Assembly: GCA_949825065.1 (NCBI GenBank) | Contig: OX463856.1 | Location: 13,577,238-13,641,237 of the forward strand | Reading direction: 5' to 3' | Source of the DNA: Odontocerum albicorne | Lineage: Eukaryota; Arthropoda; Insecta; Trichoptera; Odontoceridae | Length of the DNA stretch: 64,000 nt | Shown: positions 22,605 through 33,365 of the stretch, one piece after another | Numbering within the stretch: position 1 is the first letter of the stretch | Layout: every line of letters starts with the position of its first letter | Position numbers and translations under genes: made by a program | Notes under the pieces: model-generated | The model's input: only the letters and a program-made list of their open reading frames with translations | Databases searched by the model: none | What the model was told of the DNA's origin: nothing

Positions 22605-23151
22605 AAGTGACTAAAAATGTTTATTTACTGACAATAAATCGGACAGGTTTTGCCAGATACAACAAAAGTCGATAGCAATACAATTACCATAAACACTTGT
22701 TAATTTCGCATATTTAAACATCGGTTATGAAAAGGTTCAAAAATTATATATTTATTTGAATATATAGATTTCAATAGTTTTTTTAGTTAGAGATACATGT
22801 ATTTGTTTTATGCTTCAGATAAGGAACAATAATCTCACTGAGTGCGTATCGTTCATGATAACGATTTGATCCATGTCATATATTTAAGCTTGCCTGCTAA
22901 CATATTTATAGACAAACGCTCTGAGATCTGAGAACTCCTTATTTTCAGCAGTTGGCATAATTTCACGGATAAAGCATCAAATGTATAAAAAAATATCAGA
23001 TATTAACCAAAGATGACAAATATTTATAACAATAATAATATTTAAATGATAATTTACACAACACCATTTTGATAGAAGACTTTCCTCTAGGGCGCTCTGA
23101 TTTAGAATTCGAATCCACTATTATTGACAGATACTCGTAAAATGTATTACA

Positions 23152-23560
23152 AAAGTTAGTTGAGTGTATGCACAGATGGTGGATGCGGCTATAAAGTTAG
23201 TTGAGTGTATGCACAGATGGTGGATGCGGCTATAAAGTTAGTTGAGTGTATGCACAGATGGTGGATGCGGCTATAAAGTTAGTTGAGTGTATGCACAGAT
23301 GGTGGATGCGGCTATAAAGTTAGTTGAGTTTATGCACAGATGGTGGATGCGGCTATAAAGTTAGTTGAGTGTATGCACATATGGTGGATGCGGCTATACA
23401 GTTAGTTGAGTGTATGCACAGATGGTGGAGCGGCTATAAAGTTAGTTGAGTGTATGCACAGATGGTGGATGCAGCTATAAAGTTAGTTGAGTGTATGCAC
23501 AGATGGTGGATGCGGCTATAAAGTTAGTTGAGTGTATGCACAGATGGTGGATGCAGCTAT
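23152..23560. repeat. 41-bp minisatellite, ten copies
   Basis: Unit AAAGTTAGTTGAGTGTATGC, then ACAGATGGTGGATGCGGCTAT. One copy lacks a base and a few have single changes. It sits within another copy of repeat C, at a different internal point than the 48-bp array. Confidence 0.93.
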
Positions 23561-24000
23561 AAAATTTGATACTTCGCTTCGGCATATGTTTAGTATAACA
23601 TATCTGACAACAAAACCGCTGAACAATTATGAAGAGAAAACAAACTGAAAATATTGTAACGTAATCTTTTTTAAGTGTATTATACAAATAATAACGATTT
23701 GGTTATAATCTTAGTTGATATCCCAAGAAGTTCCCATGAAAATGTATGTTACAATTGTTGTAATATATTGCACTTTCGATGTATGTTGTAACATAGTTCA
23801 AGTATGTTGTAATATATTACACTTTCATTGTGTGGAGGATTTATTGAGAAATGCCAATCTCCTTCTATCAAACAGAAAAGTGAAAATAAGTTTTGACCCT
23901 TTTTTTATAAACATTTGTTGATCAGGCCGAAAAACATGTGATTTATCAACTAGGTCTTGGACGTCGTTGTTGTATAGTGAATACAAGACAAGATTGTTAC

Positions 24001-24083
24001 CTTGGATCTGCTGTGTAAGTCTGCTGGCCAATAGTGAGTATCTCTAGCTTGTCATAGCCAGGTTTTCTTCTGACCCACAGCAC
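24001..24083 (-). CDS. Exon: middle of Ig domain 1 (Dpr / zig-8-like)
   Basis: This 83-bp exon follows a TTCCTTGCAG acceptor and ends CCAAG|GTAAC. It encodes 27 codons plus two bases. VLWVRRKPGYDKLEILTIG supplies the invariant Trp of Ig strand C, and GQQTYTADP follows. TxGxxTYTxDxRF is a recurrent pattern in Dpr and zig-8 first Ig domains. The two leftover bases AG join the A at the start of the next exon to make Arg, giving the expected DPR-FSV junction. The protein fit and the split-codon fit are independent, which makes the call strong. A nearby open frame (23825-24031) reads through the donor and is not real. Confidence 0.9.
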
Positions 24084-24324
24084 CTGCAAGGAAGGATGAT
24101 GGATCTTTATAATTATATATATTTTTTTAATATTCATACTTTATAATTCCTACAATGAAATATCCTCTGTATAACACTCCCCTATCTAACTAAGTATAAG
24201 CTTTTCCTAAGGCAGGTAAGTTTTACAAAACAAAACCAAAAAAGTTTGTAAAGAAACATGCATACAGTAGTTAATGGTATATAAATTTCCACCATAATCA
24301 CATTTCAACAAAAAAGTAACAGGT

Positions 24325-24745
24325 TATTTAAACATTTGCCAAAGGCTATATCTTAAAACATTATATCTTAAGAACTAATCTAATTTATATATTATAAGTT
24401 TGAAGAAACTTTATTTTATTTTTAATAATCTTAATATTTAATTTCGTGGAAATAGTTAACACCTACATAATAACTTATAACTAATTAAATAACAATTAGA
24501 TATAACAATATAATATGATCTTACCTAATTTATATTTCTTTCAAGTAATTTTATTTTAAATAAACTTAATATTTATTTTTTTAACACATAACATACATTA
24601 ACTTATAACTAGATAACAATCCTTACAAATAAAAAATTTTAATACGTATTTTTAAGCTCGTACATGTCCACTCGTTCAGGCTACTTGCATTACATCACAT
24701 TCCCTCAGACCTTGGTACTCTCTGCTAAAACTGTAGCTGGACTAG
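24325..24745 (+). repeat. Dispersed repeat C, copy 2
   Basis: ATTTGCCAAAGGCTATATC, AACACCTACATAATAACTTA and CCACTCGTTCAGGCT in the same order as at 19015. Confidence 0.65.
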
Positions 24746-25014
24746 TCAGTCAACAGATAATGCTTCGGAAGTATGTACTTCTAGTGAAAAGATAGACAAA
24801 CTTACCAAGGATAAGAAATATCAATTTTACAAAGGATCATTCACGGATTTGTCGAGACAAAAAATCATTCTTTAATTCATAAAATATATCAAAAGGCCAC
24901 ATGAAATACTTCTTCATGTCATAATTTTGATTCAATTTGAGAATTCATATTGTGTTGGCGTTATGTCTTTTTAAATATGGGATTGATTTTTGTCAGTCAT
25001 TTTGTACTGAAATA

Positions 25015-25225
25015 AATATATAGTGCAAAGTAGGATATGCCCAAAGAAAGTATGGTTGGATCAAGTGATGATATTTTTTCAAGAAGGAAACGTAAGATGT
25101 CAGAGAAATCATAGGAGTTGCATGAGGTGTAAAGTTGTAGAAGAGACAAATTATGTGTGTCGTGATCGGAAAGTATGGCGCTCTATCCTCTCGGCCTACC
25201 CTGACATGGAAATAACGTGATGGTA
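25015..25225 (+). pseudogene. 3' fragment of LINE family A (open frame)
   Basis: The frame 25023-25220 stays open and gives the clearest view of the family: KVWLDQVM, RNHRSCMRCKVVEE, then VCRDRKVWRSILSAYPD. This is the C-terminus of a LINE reverse-transcriptase polyprotein. It is a 5'-truncated piece, not a gene. Confidence 0.78.
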
Positions 25226-25389
25226 TATACATAAGTATAAATCTTTATTAATTTTAAATTTGTTCGCTTATTCATTCGTACTTTTTCATTCATTTTTATT
25301 TTGTTTGATTTACCATATATGTAGGATGTCCGAAAAAAAATTAATATATGTACACGTACTTTTACACCATGCCATGTGCTTGACATTGC

Positions 25390-25735
25390 TGCTGGAATTT
25401 GTCATACCGCGCATTCGTGATGAGCTAAGGGATGAGTAGGACTTTATTTCCAGCAAAATGGTATACCTGCCCACAACCATCGTGATGTGAGGATCCATCT
25501 TGATGAAAAAATTGTCGAACAGATGGATTGTACGTAGTAGAGGTAGCATAGAATACCCCCCGTGCTCCACAAACTTTACACCAATAGCCATTTTTATATC
25601 AACTCACCAAAACTAAAGTTTATGGCATGAAAACAGAAATCGTTAATGAATTGAGAGCAGGCATTAAAAGAGAATGCGCACAAATACCAAAATAAATTAT
25701 TTGTGATGGCTATTCCACGTTTTTAAAATGGCCAT
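25390..25735 (+). pseudogene. Tc1/mariner-type transposase C-terminal half, decayed
   Basis: Across two frames: VIPRIRDELRDE, QQNGIPAHNHRDVRIHLDEK (family FQQDGAPxH, with the catalytic Asp replaced by Asn), RWIVRSRGSIEYPPCSTNFT (family GRRGPVEWPARSPDLT, third Asp lost) and TKVYGMKTEIVNELRAGIKR (family C-terminus). Stops and one frameshift are present. The minus-strand frame 25310-25591 is a shadow. Confidence 0.75.
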
Positions 25736-25740
25736 TTATT

Positions 25741-26579
25741 TGAAAATTTGTAATAACTTCAAAAATTCTATATATAATATATTTTTTTAAATTTATAGTT
25801 TTTATTTTTAGATACACATTAATAAGTACTGTATTAAAAATTATGTAAAGTGTGTAGACATTTAATTGGTGAGTTTGTATATATAAACTTTGAAGTAACT
25901 AATTATATTTTACATTATGCATGTGCATGGATTTTATAGATTTATACAATTTTAAATTTGGTATAAATAAATAAATATTATTATTTTGAAATATATTATA
26001 TATTTTGCTTTGACACGATAAAAATACTTAACATTTCTAATATAAAATATATTTAAGTTATCACAGAATTTTTGGGGAATTAAAATTAGAATTTCTAATT
26101 GCGTCTTTGAAGGGTTTGTTTTTTTAATGCTAAACGAATCTTGATACAATAAAATTTAACATCGGAATTCCAGTTTCCCACGTCTAAATCTGCCCCATTT
26201 TGTTGTTGAGTTTATTACGAGTATATTCTTACACCAGTCGTTTAAAAAACATTTGATATTTTCAAACCAGATAATAATAAAAAATCTAAAATTCCTCGTA
26301 AATGTTGTCATTTAGTTTCACAGAGATTTAATAAGCCAAATTATTTTTAAAGGTTATTAAAATTGGCATTCGTGATAAAAATAAATCGTGTATTGATTGA
26401 TAAACGTAAAGGTGATATTTCTTAAGATAATATATTTCCCTTGATTATATACTAAAGTCATACAGCATGACGCAATATCGCATTAGATATTCCCTATGGG
26501 ACACATGTTATACTAAGGTCGCAAAATTCTCAGAATGCTAACTGTGTAGCTGAAATAGATCAGGCATAACTAACCGAGA
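25741..26579. other. No gene seen
   Basis: Very AT-rich intron DNA. Confidence 0.5.
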
Positions 26580-26785
26580 TGCCTCGATAATAACTAATAA
26601 CAATGTGTCATCTGTAAAATACTGGCAAAAGCCTAGTTTACTGGAGAAACGACAAATTAAAGGCAACAAATCCAGATCCATTAAAATCGTGTCCACATTA
26701 AATTACCTGTTGTTGTTTTTTCAAAATGTATGTACGAGTATTTATAAGATTTTTGTCATATATAATAATAAATATTTATAATCAA
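26580..26785 (+). repeat. Dispersed repeat R, 5'-truncated copy
   Basis: It keeps only the 3' third: GGCAAAAGCCTAGTTTACTG, CAACAAATCCAGATCC and the AATAATAAATA tail. 5' truncation fits a retroposon. Confidence 0.7.
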
Positions 26786-26794
26786 AGGACAACT

Positions 26795-27001
26795 TATAAA
26801 GCATCGTTTACTTAGGGCGGCGTAACTCAGGATTTGAATCCAATTTTATTGACATATTCAAAATAAATATATATTTTATTTTAAGTATATTGATATTAAG
26901 GAAGTGGTTGCGGTCATACAATTAGGTATTTCCTTGCAAATGCATATGTTCAGAAAAATATATTTTTAAGAAAACCACAGCAAACTTACCAAGGGAAGAC
27001 G
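26795..27001 (+). repeat. Dispersed repeat C, copy 3, left of the LTR element
   Basis: GATTTGAATCCAATTTTATTG, GTGGTTGCGGTCATACAATT and CCAAGGGAAGACG; continues at 36656 after the LTR element. Confidence 0.65.
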
Positions 27002-27005
27002 ATAC
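27002..27005. repeat. Target-site duplication (left copy) of the LTR element
   Basis: ATAC immediately precedes the left LTR and recurs at 36652-36655 immediately after the right LTR. Removing one copy and the element rejoins the two halves of a dispersed repeat (see 26795-27001 and 36656-36890), which confirms the boundaries. Confidence 0.88.
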
Positions 27006-28455
27006 TGTTAGGAGTATATTTATTTTTTCATAAAAGACGGGTGAGAAGTTTGGGATTTATCCAAAAGGAAAATAACGCGCGAAATTGATCGTCGTTACGA
27101 GCGGAATTAAAACGTACTTTCCCTTTGTTCTGATTTTGACGGGTAAATAATGACGCATAAAATCAAGTCCGAGCGTGACGCAGTTGTAATTAGGACAAGG
27201 AATGATGCAATCATCCTTTGTTTCTGGAAGATTCTATTCCAAAACGCGCGGTATAAAGAATTTCATCTATCACAGAGCAATTGCGTCACTTATAAAAAAT
27301 AATCGGATGCAATGGCTTGATTGGTCGAATTACGGCCCGACCAAAGATTTGACGAATCAAGAGATCGCTTACAAACGTTATGGACGGGTGAAATTGCATC
27401 ACGTGCGCCATGGACAGGTGAGGCGACAAGAGGGTCGGTAGATCATTACGAGCGGTACCGTGAGGACGACTGGTTCTGTTATTAAGACAGCTCCCGGTCG
27501 GGGGAATACGAATTAATAATTAATCAATTCATTCAAGTTATCGGTCAGTTACCTTGTGTTCCGAGTTATCATATCCTGTTGGGAGCATACGAATTAATAA
27601 TTAGTTTTTTTTTGTGAAAGTTCTTCCGGCACTTCCGTCCAGACTTGACGCGGGGATTTATCTGCGGAATAGTATTTCCAAAGAAATAATCTTGGATTAT
27701 TATTGGCTCCAACGGGCGTGAAGCAAGTAAAGTTTCGAGAAACTAAGAAAAGCGGTTCTTTAAATAACTGCGGGTCTGAAATCGTTCTCCCAGGCCGAAG
27801 GCCAGGGAAGAGTTTTGTATCGGCGCAGCGCGAAGCTTCAAAGGACGCTTGCGGTATCATCATCATCAGAGTCATCGTTCCGGTTTCGTTTTCGGGGGAA
27901 ATCTTCTGGTTCCTCCGCAGTTCCGAGAGAATAGACACTACGCGTATCGTTCCTTATCGATATTCATGGTATTGTGGGGTGAGTGATCTCTTTGTATTGT
28001 AACCTATCATTGTTGATTTCTCCTTACCTCATAACCTTTATGTTTGTGATGAATATTGAGCGGGAATCGGTCTTTAATGCAAGCCCAAATTATTAGTCTG
28101 CCTACTCTGGTACTTTTGTAATATATATAATTTTTTCTCGGCATTATTGCGGAGTTTTTTTTATTAAAATCTCATTGGATTAAACTAAGTATTATCACAA
28201 ATTTATGTCTTTCCTTTGTTGTTCCCCTTGTCCCGGAGATAATATCTTGGAGGCCTAGTACAACTTATTATTGAGCCCATCGCGATCTGAGACGAAAGAG
28301 TATTTGTTCTGTATTTTCTTCATATGCCGCTGAGACCCGGGTAAGTTTTATTGAGAGAGAAATAGTGTCAGAAGTGTTTAAACTATTGCTTTATTGTTGC
28401 ATGGAGGCAACGCTCTCTCTCTCTTAATTTAGTAAATATAGGTATAAGTCTAACA
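27006..28455 (+). repeat. Left LTR (1450 bp)
   Basis: It begins TGTTAGGAGTATATT and ends GGTATAAGTCTAACA, so the terminal six bases are inverted repeats. A plausible promoter core TATAAA lies at 27252-27257. Frames at 27202-27441, 27594-27938 and 27703-28002 are open but occur identically in the other LTR and show no protein family, so they are probably chance. The sequence is GC-richer than the surrounding intron. Confidence 0.93.
27252..27257 (+). promoter_or_regulatory. Candidate TATA box in the left LTR
   Basis: TATAAA sits in GCGGTATAAAGAAT, about 246 bases into the LTR, with the same copy at 35448-35453 in the right LTR. The position would suit a U3 promoter, but no start site can be seen directly. 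Confidence 0.35.
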
Positions 28456-28456
28456 A

Positions 28457-28475
28457 TGTCGCCCGAACGTGGGGC
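28457..28475 (+). promoter_or_regulatory. Primer-binding site, Lys-tRNA-like
   Basis: TGTCGCCCGAACGTGGGGC begins one base after the LTR end. It is close to the classic Lys-tRNA primer site, differing by one substitution and one inserted base. The placement is right for initiation of minus-strand DNA. Identification of the tRNA is by memory of the motif. Confidence 0.6.
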
Positions 28476-29293
28476 CATTTTAGAAAAATACTGGCTTCCA
28501 GGGTATTTGACTGAGTGACGGGGTTATAAAGTGTATAAAAATATAATTTGTTCTTTTTTCAGAAAATTTAGCGCCAAATTCGTAAGATAAGCATAGGTAG
28601 CCATTTTGTCTTGTTCGAGAAGCATCTGTGGTTGAGGTGGTTGCGAATAATCAGGAGTATAGTTTGCCGCGTAAAGTGATTAGATACGCATTGAGCGATA
28701 GTTTAGTTCAAACAAAATAAGTGACCGAATAAATAAAAGAGTGCCTAGTTAATTGCGGATAGAGAAGTGATTAGTGGTTACGTTCGTGAAGTATTCCAGT
28801 GTTTTTGGAATTTCAAGACCATTTGTTTGAAACCAATCTCGCCTTATAGCTTGCGCGGGGATAGGCAAGAGGAGAGTGCGTATAACTTACAGTAGTTCGG
28901 TTTGCGTCGCTGTTGATGCGGTAAAGGGGAATAGTGTTACTACATTTAGATAAAATCACTTGGTGCTTATACTCAATTGTTTTCGGAACAAATCTTTGTA
29001 ATATAAGAGAGTGAATAATATTGAATTGAATTACTTTGATATTTAAGTTGTAGATTCGTAGCAAGCGGTGTGGTGGAAGCGTGTTTTAGGAAATTTGATA
29101 ATAATACATATTGGTTATAATTGCTAGTTCTTAATTTCGGATCATTTCAACTAAGGGGGGGTTTGTGTTAAATTAAAGTTACGTTTTAGTTAAACTCTTG
29201 TTCCTGTTGAACGGTGTAGGTAAAGCATTGTTTAACAAGGTGAAGTAAGATTTCGTTGGGTATAAATTTTGATACCTACTGTTACGAATAGGA
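28476..29293 (+). other. Untranslated leader of the LTR element
   Basis: About 820 bases between the primer site and the gag-like start, with no open frame of note on the sense strand. Such a leader would hold packaging signals in a mobilised element, which is inference. Confidence 0.5.
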
Positions 29294-30076
29294 TTGGAAA
29301 TGGATATCGCAATGGATCCAATAGTTAATATAATGAAAGCCACGAAAGAGAGGCTAATCGGGGAATTAATTAAAAGGGGATTAGTTCCTAGTAATAATTT
29401 TTACGAGTTGCGGCTTCAGGCCTCTTTGTTTAACAAGTGTATTGTATCATCGTCATCGGAGGCGGTCGCCTTACCAGTTAGGTGCGTGCCTTACCGGAAT
29501 CTTATGAGAGCTCCGCAGTTTCTGGAGACAACGGATCCTGGGGTTACCGCTTCAGAAGCCCTAGCACCAGTGCCATTGGCAAGTTCATCTCCATATACTG
29601 GAGGTAGAGTGGCGAGTTCGGGTATTCCACGTTCGTCTCCACAAGGGAATTTAAATTCTTCTGTTTGGCCGATAGAGGCTTGTACCGGAGGAGGTTGCGT
29701 AAGAGAATTTTTGTCGCGTATAGAGGAGTTGGAAAGGCGGTGTTCGGCCTTAGAGCTGATGAATAGGAATAAGGGAAGGTTTCCTCGTCCTGCTCCCTTC
29801 GTCTCGAGAACAGATGCTCGTTTGGCACCAGTCTCTCGTACCTCGAATACTCGAGATTCGTTTGAACGAAGGTGTTTTCGGTGCAATCTTCCAAATCATC
29901 AGGCGCGCAATTGCCCCGGGCAGCCGCGTAACCGAAAGAAACCTGTACGGACGGCTGACGATCTTCGTAGGGCTAGAGCCAGCCCAGCGCGTCCGTTGGT
30001 CATATTACCCGATATGTCTGGGCCACCTCCAGATGTTAAGTTTCCAAAAGACCGGGTGGGCACCAACCCGTATTAA
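29294..30076 (+). CDS. Gag-like protein with CCHC zinc knuckle
   Basis: This 260-residue ORF is the only intact frame in the element's interior. Residues 194-207 form C-x2-C-x4-H-x4-C (CFRCNLPNHQARNC), the nucleocapsid knuckle that binds RNA. Basic stretches flank it (PRNRKKP, DLRRARAS). Residues 15-45 (ATKERLIGELIKRGL and onwards) resemble a SAP-type helical motif, and residues 139-157 could form a short coiled coil. I see no capsid-domain landmarks, and the protein is short for a Gag, so a middle part may be lost. The first ATG is used; another Met at residue 3 is equally possible. The frame stops at TAA just before a protease-like remnant in another frame. It should bind RNA and perhaps aid packaging by a helper element. 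Open frames on the opposite strand here are shadows. Confidence 0.7.
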   Translation: MEMDIAMDPIVNIMKATKERLIGELIKRGLVPSNNFYELRLQASLFNKCIVSSSSEAVALPVRCVPYRNLMRAPQFLETTDPGVTASEALAPVPLASSSPYTGGRVASSGIPRSSPQGNLNSSVWPIEACTGGGCVREFLSRIEELERRCSALELMNRNKGRFPRPAPFVSRTDARLAPVSRTSNTRDSFERRCFRCNLPNHQARNCPGQPRNRKKPVRTADDLRRARASPARPLVILPDMSGPPPDVKFPKDRVGTNPY

Positions 30077-30145
30077 GTACGTCGGAGTTACCGGATTTGT
30101 CGCATTACTCAGCGACCGGGAGAGTTTTCCTTTTTTGTAAAAGGC

Positions 30146-30388
30146 TTGATTGAGATTACGAGTTCAGGGGAAGAGCGGCCCTACCTACGTTGTAGTATTC
30201 AAGATTTGCCGTTTTCGGCTTGGCTCGATTTGAGTGCGTCAGTGGACGCAGTAGCTGATCAGCAGTTCGTCGTCTCGCGTCGTGCGGACAAATTGATACC
30301 GTCCGTCCGCAAGGCGCGGAATACTTTTTCAATTCCGTTGCAAGTTGCGATTCAATCCTCTTTAACTTTGTATACCTTAATGGTGTGA
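30146..30388 (+). pseudogene. Decayed start of a retroviral-type aspartic protease
   Basis: The first 40 residues of this 80-codon frame read like the N-terminal part of a retroelement protease: RPYLRCSIQDLPFSAWLD, then LSASVDAV. The active-site tripeptide D-[ST]-G is here D-L-S. After residue 40 the frame enters the 244-bp tandem array and loses family likeness. The usual flap and second conserved block are absent. It follows the gag-like ORF by about 70 bases in a different frame. It is probably a fragment without activity. Confidence 0.55.
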
Positions 30389-31116
30389 AGTACGTCCTCT
30401 CGCGTTGCCCTGACAAATACCGTCAGGCCGCGAGAGTCATATTATATTATTATCAGTTCTGTTTCCGTCATACTAGTATCTCATTACCAAAGGAATAATC
30501 TATTTAGCAGTTCGTCGTCTCGCGTCGTGCGGACAAATTGATACCGTCCGTCCGCGAGGCGCGGAATACTTTTTCAATTCCGTTGCAGTTGCGATTCAAT
30601 CCTCTTTAACTTTGTATACCTTAATGGTGTGAAGTACGTCCTCTCGCGTTGCCCTGACAAATACCGTCAGGCCGCGAGAGACGTATTATATTATTATCAG
30701 TTCTGTTTCCGTCATACTAGTATCTCATTACCAAAGGAATAATCTATTTAGCAGTTCGTCGTCTCGCGTCGTGCGGACAAATTGATACCGTCCGTCCGCG
30801 AGGCGCGGAATACTTTTTCAAATTCCGTTGCAGTTGCGATTCAATCCTCTTTAACTTTGTAGACCTTAATGGTGTGAAGTACGTCCTCTCGCGTTGCCCT
30901 GACAAATACCGACAGGCCGCGGGAGACGTATTATATTATTATCAATTCCGTTTCCGTCATACTAGTATCTCCTTACCAGGGAATAATCTATTCAGCAGTT
31001 CGTCGTCTCGCGTCGTGCGGACAACTTGATACCGTCCGTCCGCGAGTCGCGGAATACTTTTTTCAATTCCGTTGCAATTGCGATTCAATCCTCTTTAACA
31101 TTGTATTCCTTAATGT
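30262..31116 (+). repeat. 244-bp tandem array rich in hairpins
   Basis: Units start at 30262, 30507, 30751 and 30995 with GCAGTTCGTCGTCTCGCG, a period of 244-245 bp, about 3.5 copies. Each unit has two stem-loops. One is CTCTCGCG...CGCGAGAG with an inner CCTGAC/GTCAGG stem (first copy 30397-30436). The other has arms GCGGAC and GTCCGC. Copies differ at only a few bases, so expansion is recent. Confidence 0.9.
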
Positions 31117-31189
31117 ATTAAGTACGTCGGGGTTACCGGATTTGTCGCATTACACAGCGACCGGGAGAGTATCTTTTCTCGTAAGGGGT

Positions 31190-31322
31190 TAGGTTGAGAC
31201 TGCGGGTTCGGGGGACAAGCGGCCCTTCCAGCACGATAGTATTCAAGAATTGCCGTTTAGGCCTTGGCTCGATTCGAGTGCGTCAGTGGACGCAGTAGCT
31301 AATGAGCATTTCGTAATCTCAC
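31190..31322 (+). pseudogene. Second copy of the protease-start fragment
   Basis: The same segment recurs about 1044 bp downstream, now reading RPFQHDSIQELPFRPWLD and then SSASVDAV, with D-S-S at the active site. The lead-in from 31117 also repeats the sequence after the gag stop (30073 onwards). The duplication therefore covers the gag-protease junction and brackets the tandem array. Confidence 0.55.
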
Positions 31323-31345
31323 GTTTGTCCTGACCAATTGTCCCG

Positions 31346-32960
31346 GCAGGCCGTGAGACGCGGAACATATATTTGGTTCCGTTCTATTCGCAGTTGAATT
31401 TCTTTTACCATTGAGAGTAGTAGCCATCGAGAATTAGTTCCGTTTCGTATACGGTTATAAATCGTTTGGCATGGTGTAGGTAGTTGAATCACGTTGTCTC
31501 ACGTTGTCTTGACCCATCGTTGCAAATGATATACGAAGCATCCGTGGTCTCGATCCGCCGTCGCATGCAGTAGGCAGTAAGCCGTCGTCGCACGAGAAGG
31601 GATGCGCACGCATAGGTTAGATCCAGTCCGGTGTCCACTATTTAGTGACTCGGTGGAGTATAAGAAGGTTAATAGCATATGGAGTAGTGATAGGCTCATC
31701 GGTGCCTAACTGGGAGTCATTCATGGTCGGGAAAGTACAGGTTCTTAAATTAAAATTTTCGTTATATTCTTGTTAATGTTTAAATCATACCTTGAAAGTA
31801 TGCACTGTCGGATTCTTTGATGAATGGCAGTAGAGTTTTTTTTTTTTATAAATAACATCACCAGTGAGAGTTCATAATTCCGCTAGGGTGATTAAACAGT
31901 GAGCTAGTCGTGAGGCAATCTCGTATGGAGTCATGTCCATATGTTCTATGTACGGGTTTGGTACTCTTCCCCGTGATTAGTGTGGTTATTACTTTTAAAG
32001 AGTATCTGGCGCTCAGAGCCTGGGCCTGGACCATGAGTGACGGAATGCTGAGAGCCTCGAGTAGAGTGTACTAAATTTCTTGTGTACTGAGGGGTAGGCT
32101 TCCTTCAGTATCGGGTGTTCATAAGGTTGAACGTTGCTTTAGTGCAAGACCCATTGAGGATGGTTGATGTTGGAAAATTACCTTCGGATTATAGTCCGTA
32201 TGGTAACGAATCTGTAGAAACTACAGAAATACGAATGAAGGGAGGGGTTGGTTTCCTTCCGTGTTGGATGTTCTTAAGGTTGAACCTTAATCTAGTCACA
32301 CTTCCATTGAAAATAGTTGCTTGAAACATTGGAAAACCTTGTTAGGCTAGTTGCTCGTTATAATGGAAATGGAGATGGAGTCACCTCGCTACAAGGATTC
32401 TCAAGGAGTTAGAAAATTGTTATTAGTTCGGTGATTGCATATCTGAGTTATTGGCTTGGGCTGTTGGACCCGAGGATTTAAGGAAATTGGAGCTGCTCCT
32501 AGTAATTTTTTTTTTGGAGAATAGTAGTATCCTGCATCGGTGGTACGGATGGTTAATACTGGTGTAACCAGTTCATGGGATTATTGCCTTATAGAGAGGA
32601 ATGGCATCGCTGGATGAGAGCCTGGGATTTACTGTTCTGTTTTGTTATAGCACTATATTGAGAAGTTTAGATCTGTTGCCTTGTAGGTTGGCTCACATTC
32701 TCTGTGTGGAAGTAGTCTTTGTTCCTTTCAGTAATTCGTTACGTACTATGGGTTTTCCTTTCGGGTGGTTAACTGTGAACCACCCCTCATCGAAGAGTTT
32801 GTTGTCTCGCATAAGGAAATAGATCTGTTCGGAGTTTTGTTTTTTTTTCCATTCCTATTTACGGCATAGCGTATTAATATTATGTGTTTTTGTTTTTGTG
32901 TTTATTTTCCTTTGGTTTCCTTTTTCTCCTTCCCTAATAATTGTGATTAAATTATTTTTC
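31346..32960 (+). other. LTR-element interior, no recognised coding
   Basis: About 1.6 kb with only short frames and no pol motif on either strand. It includes GC-moderate unique sequence and short T-rich tracts. This is where a protease-RT segment would lie in an autonomous relative. Confidence 0.5.
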
Positions 32961-32964
32961 TTCA

Positions 32965-33365
32965 AGGCTTACGGACGGCCTATAATACATCCAGTAAAAG
33001 GCTTACGGATGGCCTATATCCATCCAGTATTTTGTTTTGTATTAATTTTTATTTTTATGTGTAATATCATTCTTTTGCAAGGCTTACGGACGGCCTAAAT
33101 ACATCCAGCCAAGGGTTTACGGATGGCCTGTATACATCCAGCAAGAGGTTTACGGATGGCCGGTATACATCCAGCAAGAGGTTTACGGATGGCCGGTATA
33201 CATCCAGCAAGAGGTTTACGGATGGCCGTACACATCCAGTATTTTGTCTGTATTATTAATTTGTTTTGTATTAAATGTTGTGTTTAAAATTATTCGTTTT
33301 AAGGTTTACGGATGGCCTAATACATCCAGCATGAGGCTTACGGATGGCCGGAACTCATCCAGTAT
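32965..33365 (+). repeat. Array of about nine short palindromic units
   Basis: The motif TTACGGATGGCC...CATCCAG recurs about nine times, spaced about 27-35 bp in clusters with two T-rich spacers. Each unit pairs GGATG with CATCC around a short loop, so a transcript could form a string of small hairpins. Some units carry GGACGGCC instead. Confidence 0.85.

Noticed and set aside
23152..23560. CRISPR-like regular array
   Set aside because: Units are contiguous without unique spacers, and the DNA is eukaryotic; it is a minisatellite.
27202..28002. Open frames in the LTRs, present twice
   Set aside because: They recur only because the LTRs are identical; no recognised family, overlapping on both strands.
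29491..29894. 131- and 116-codon minus-strand frames
   Set aside because: Antisense shadows of the gag-like ORF.
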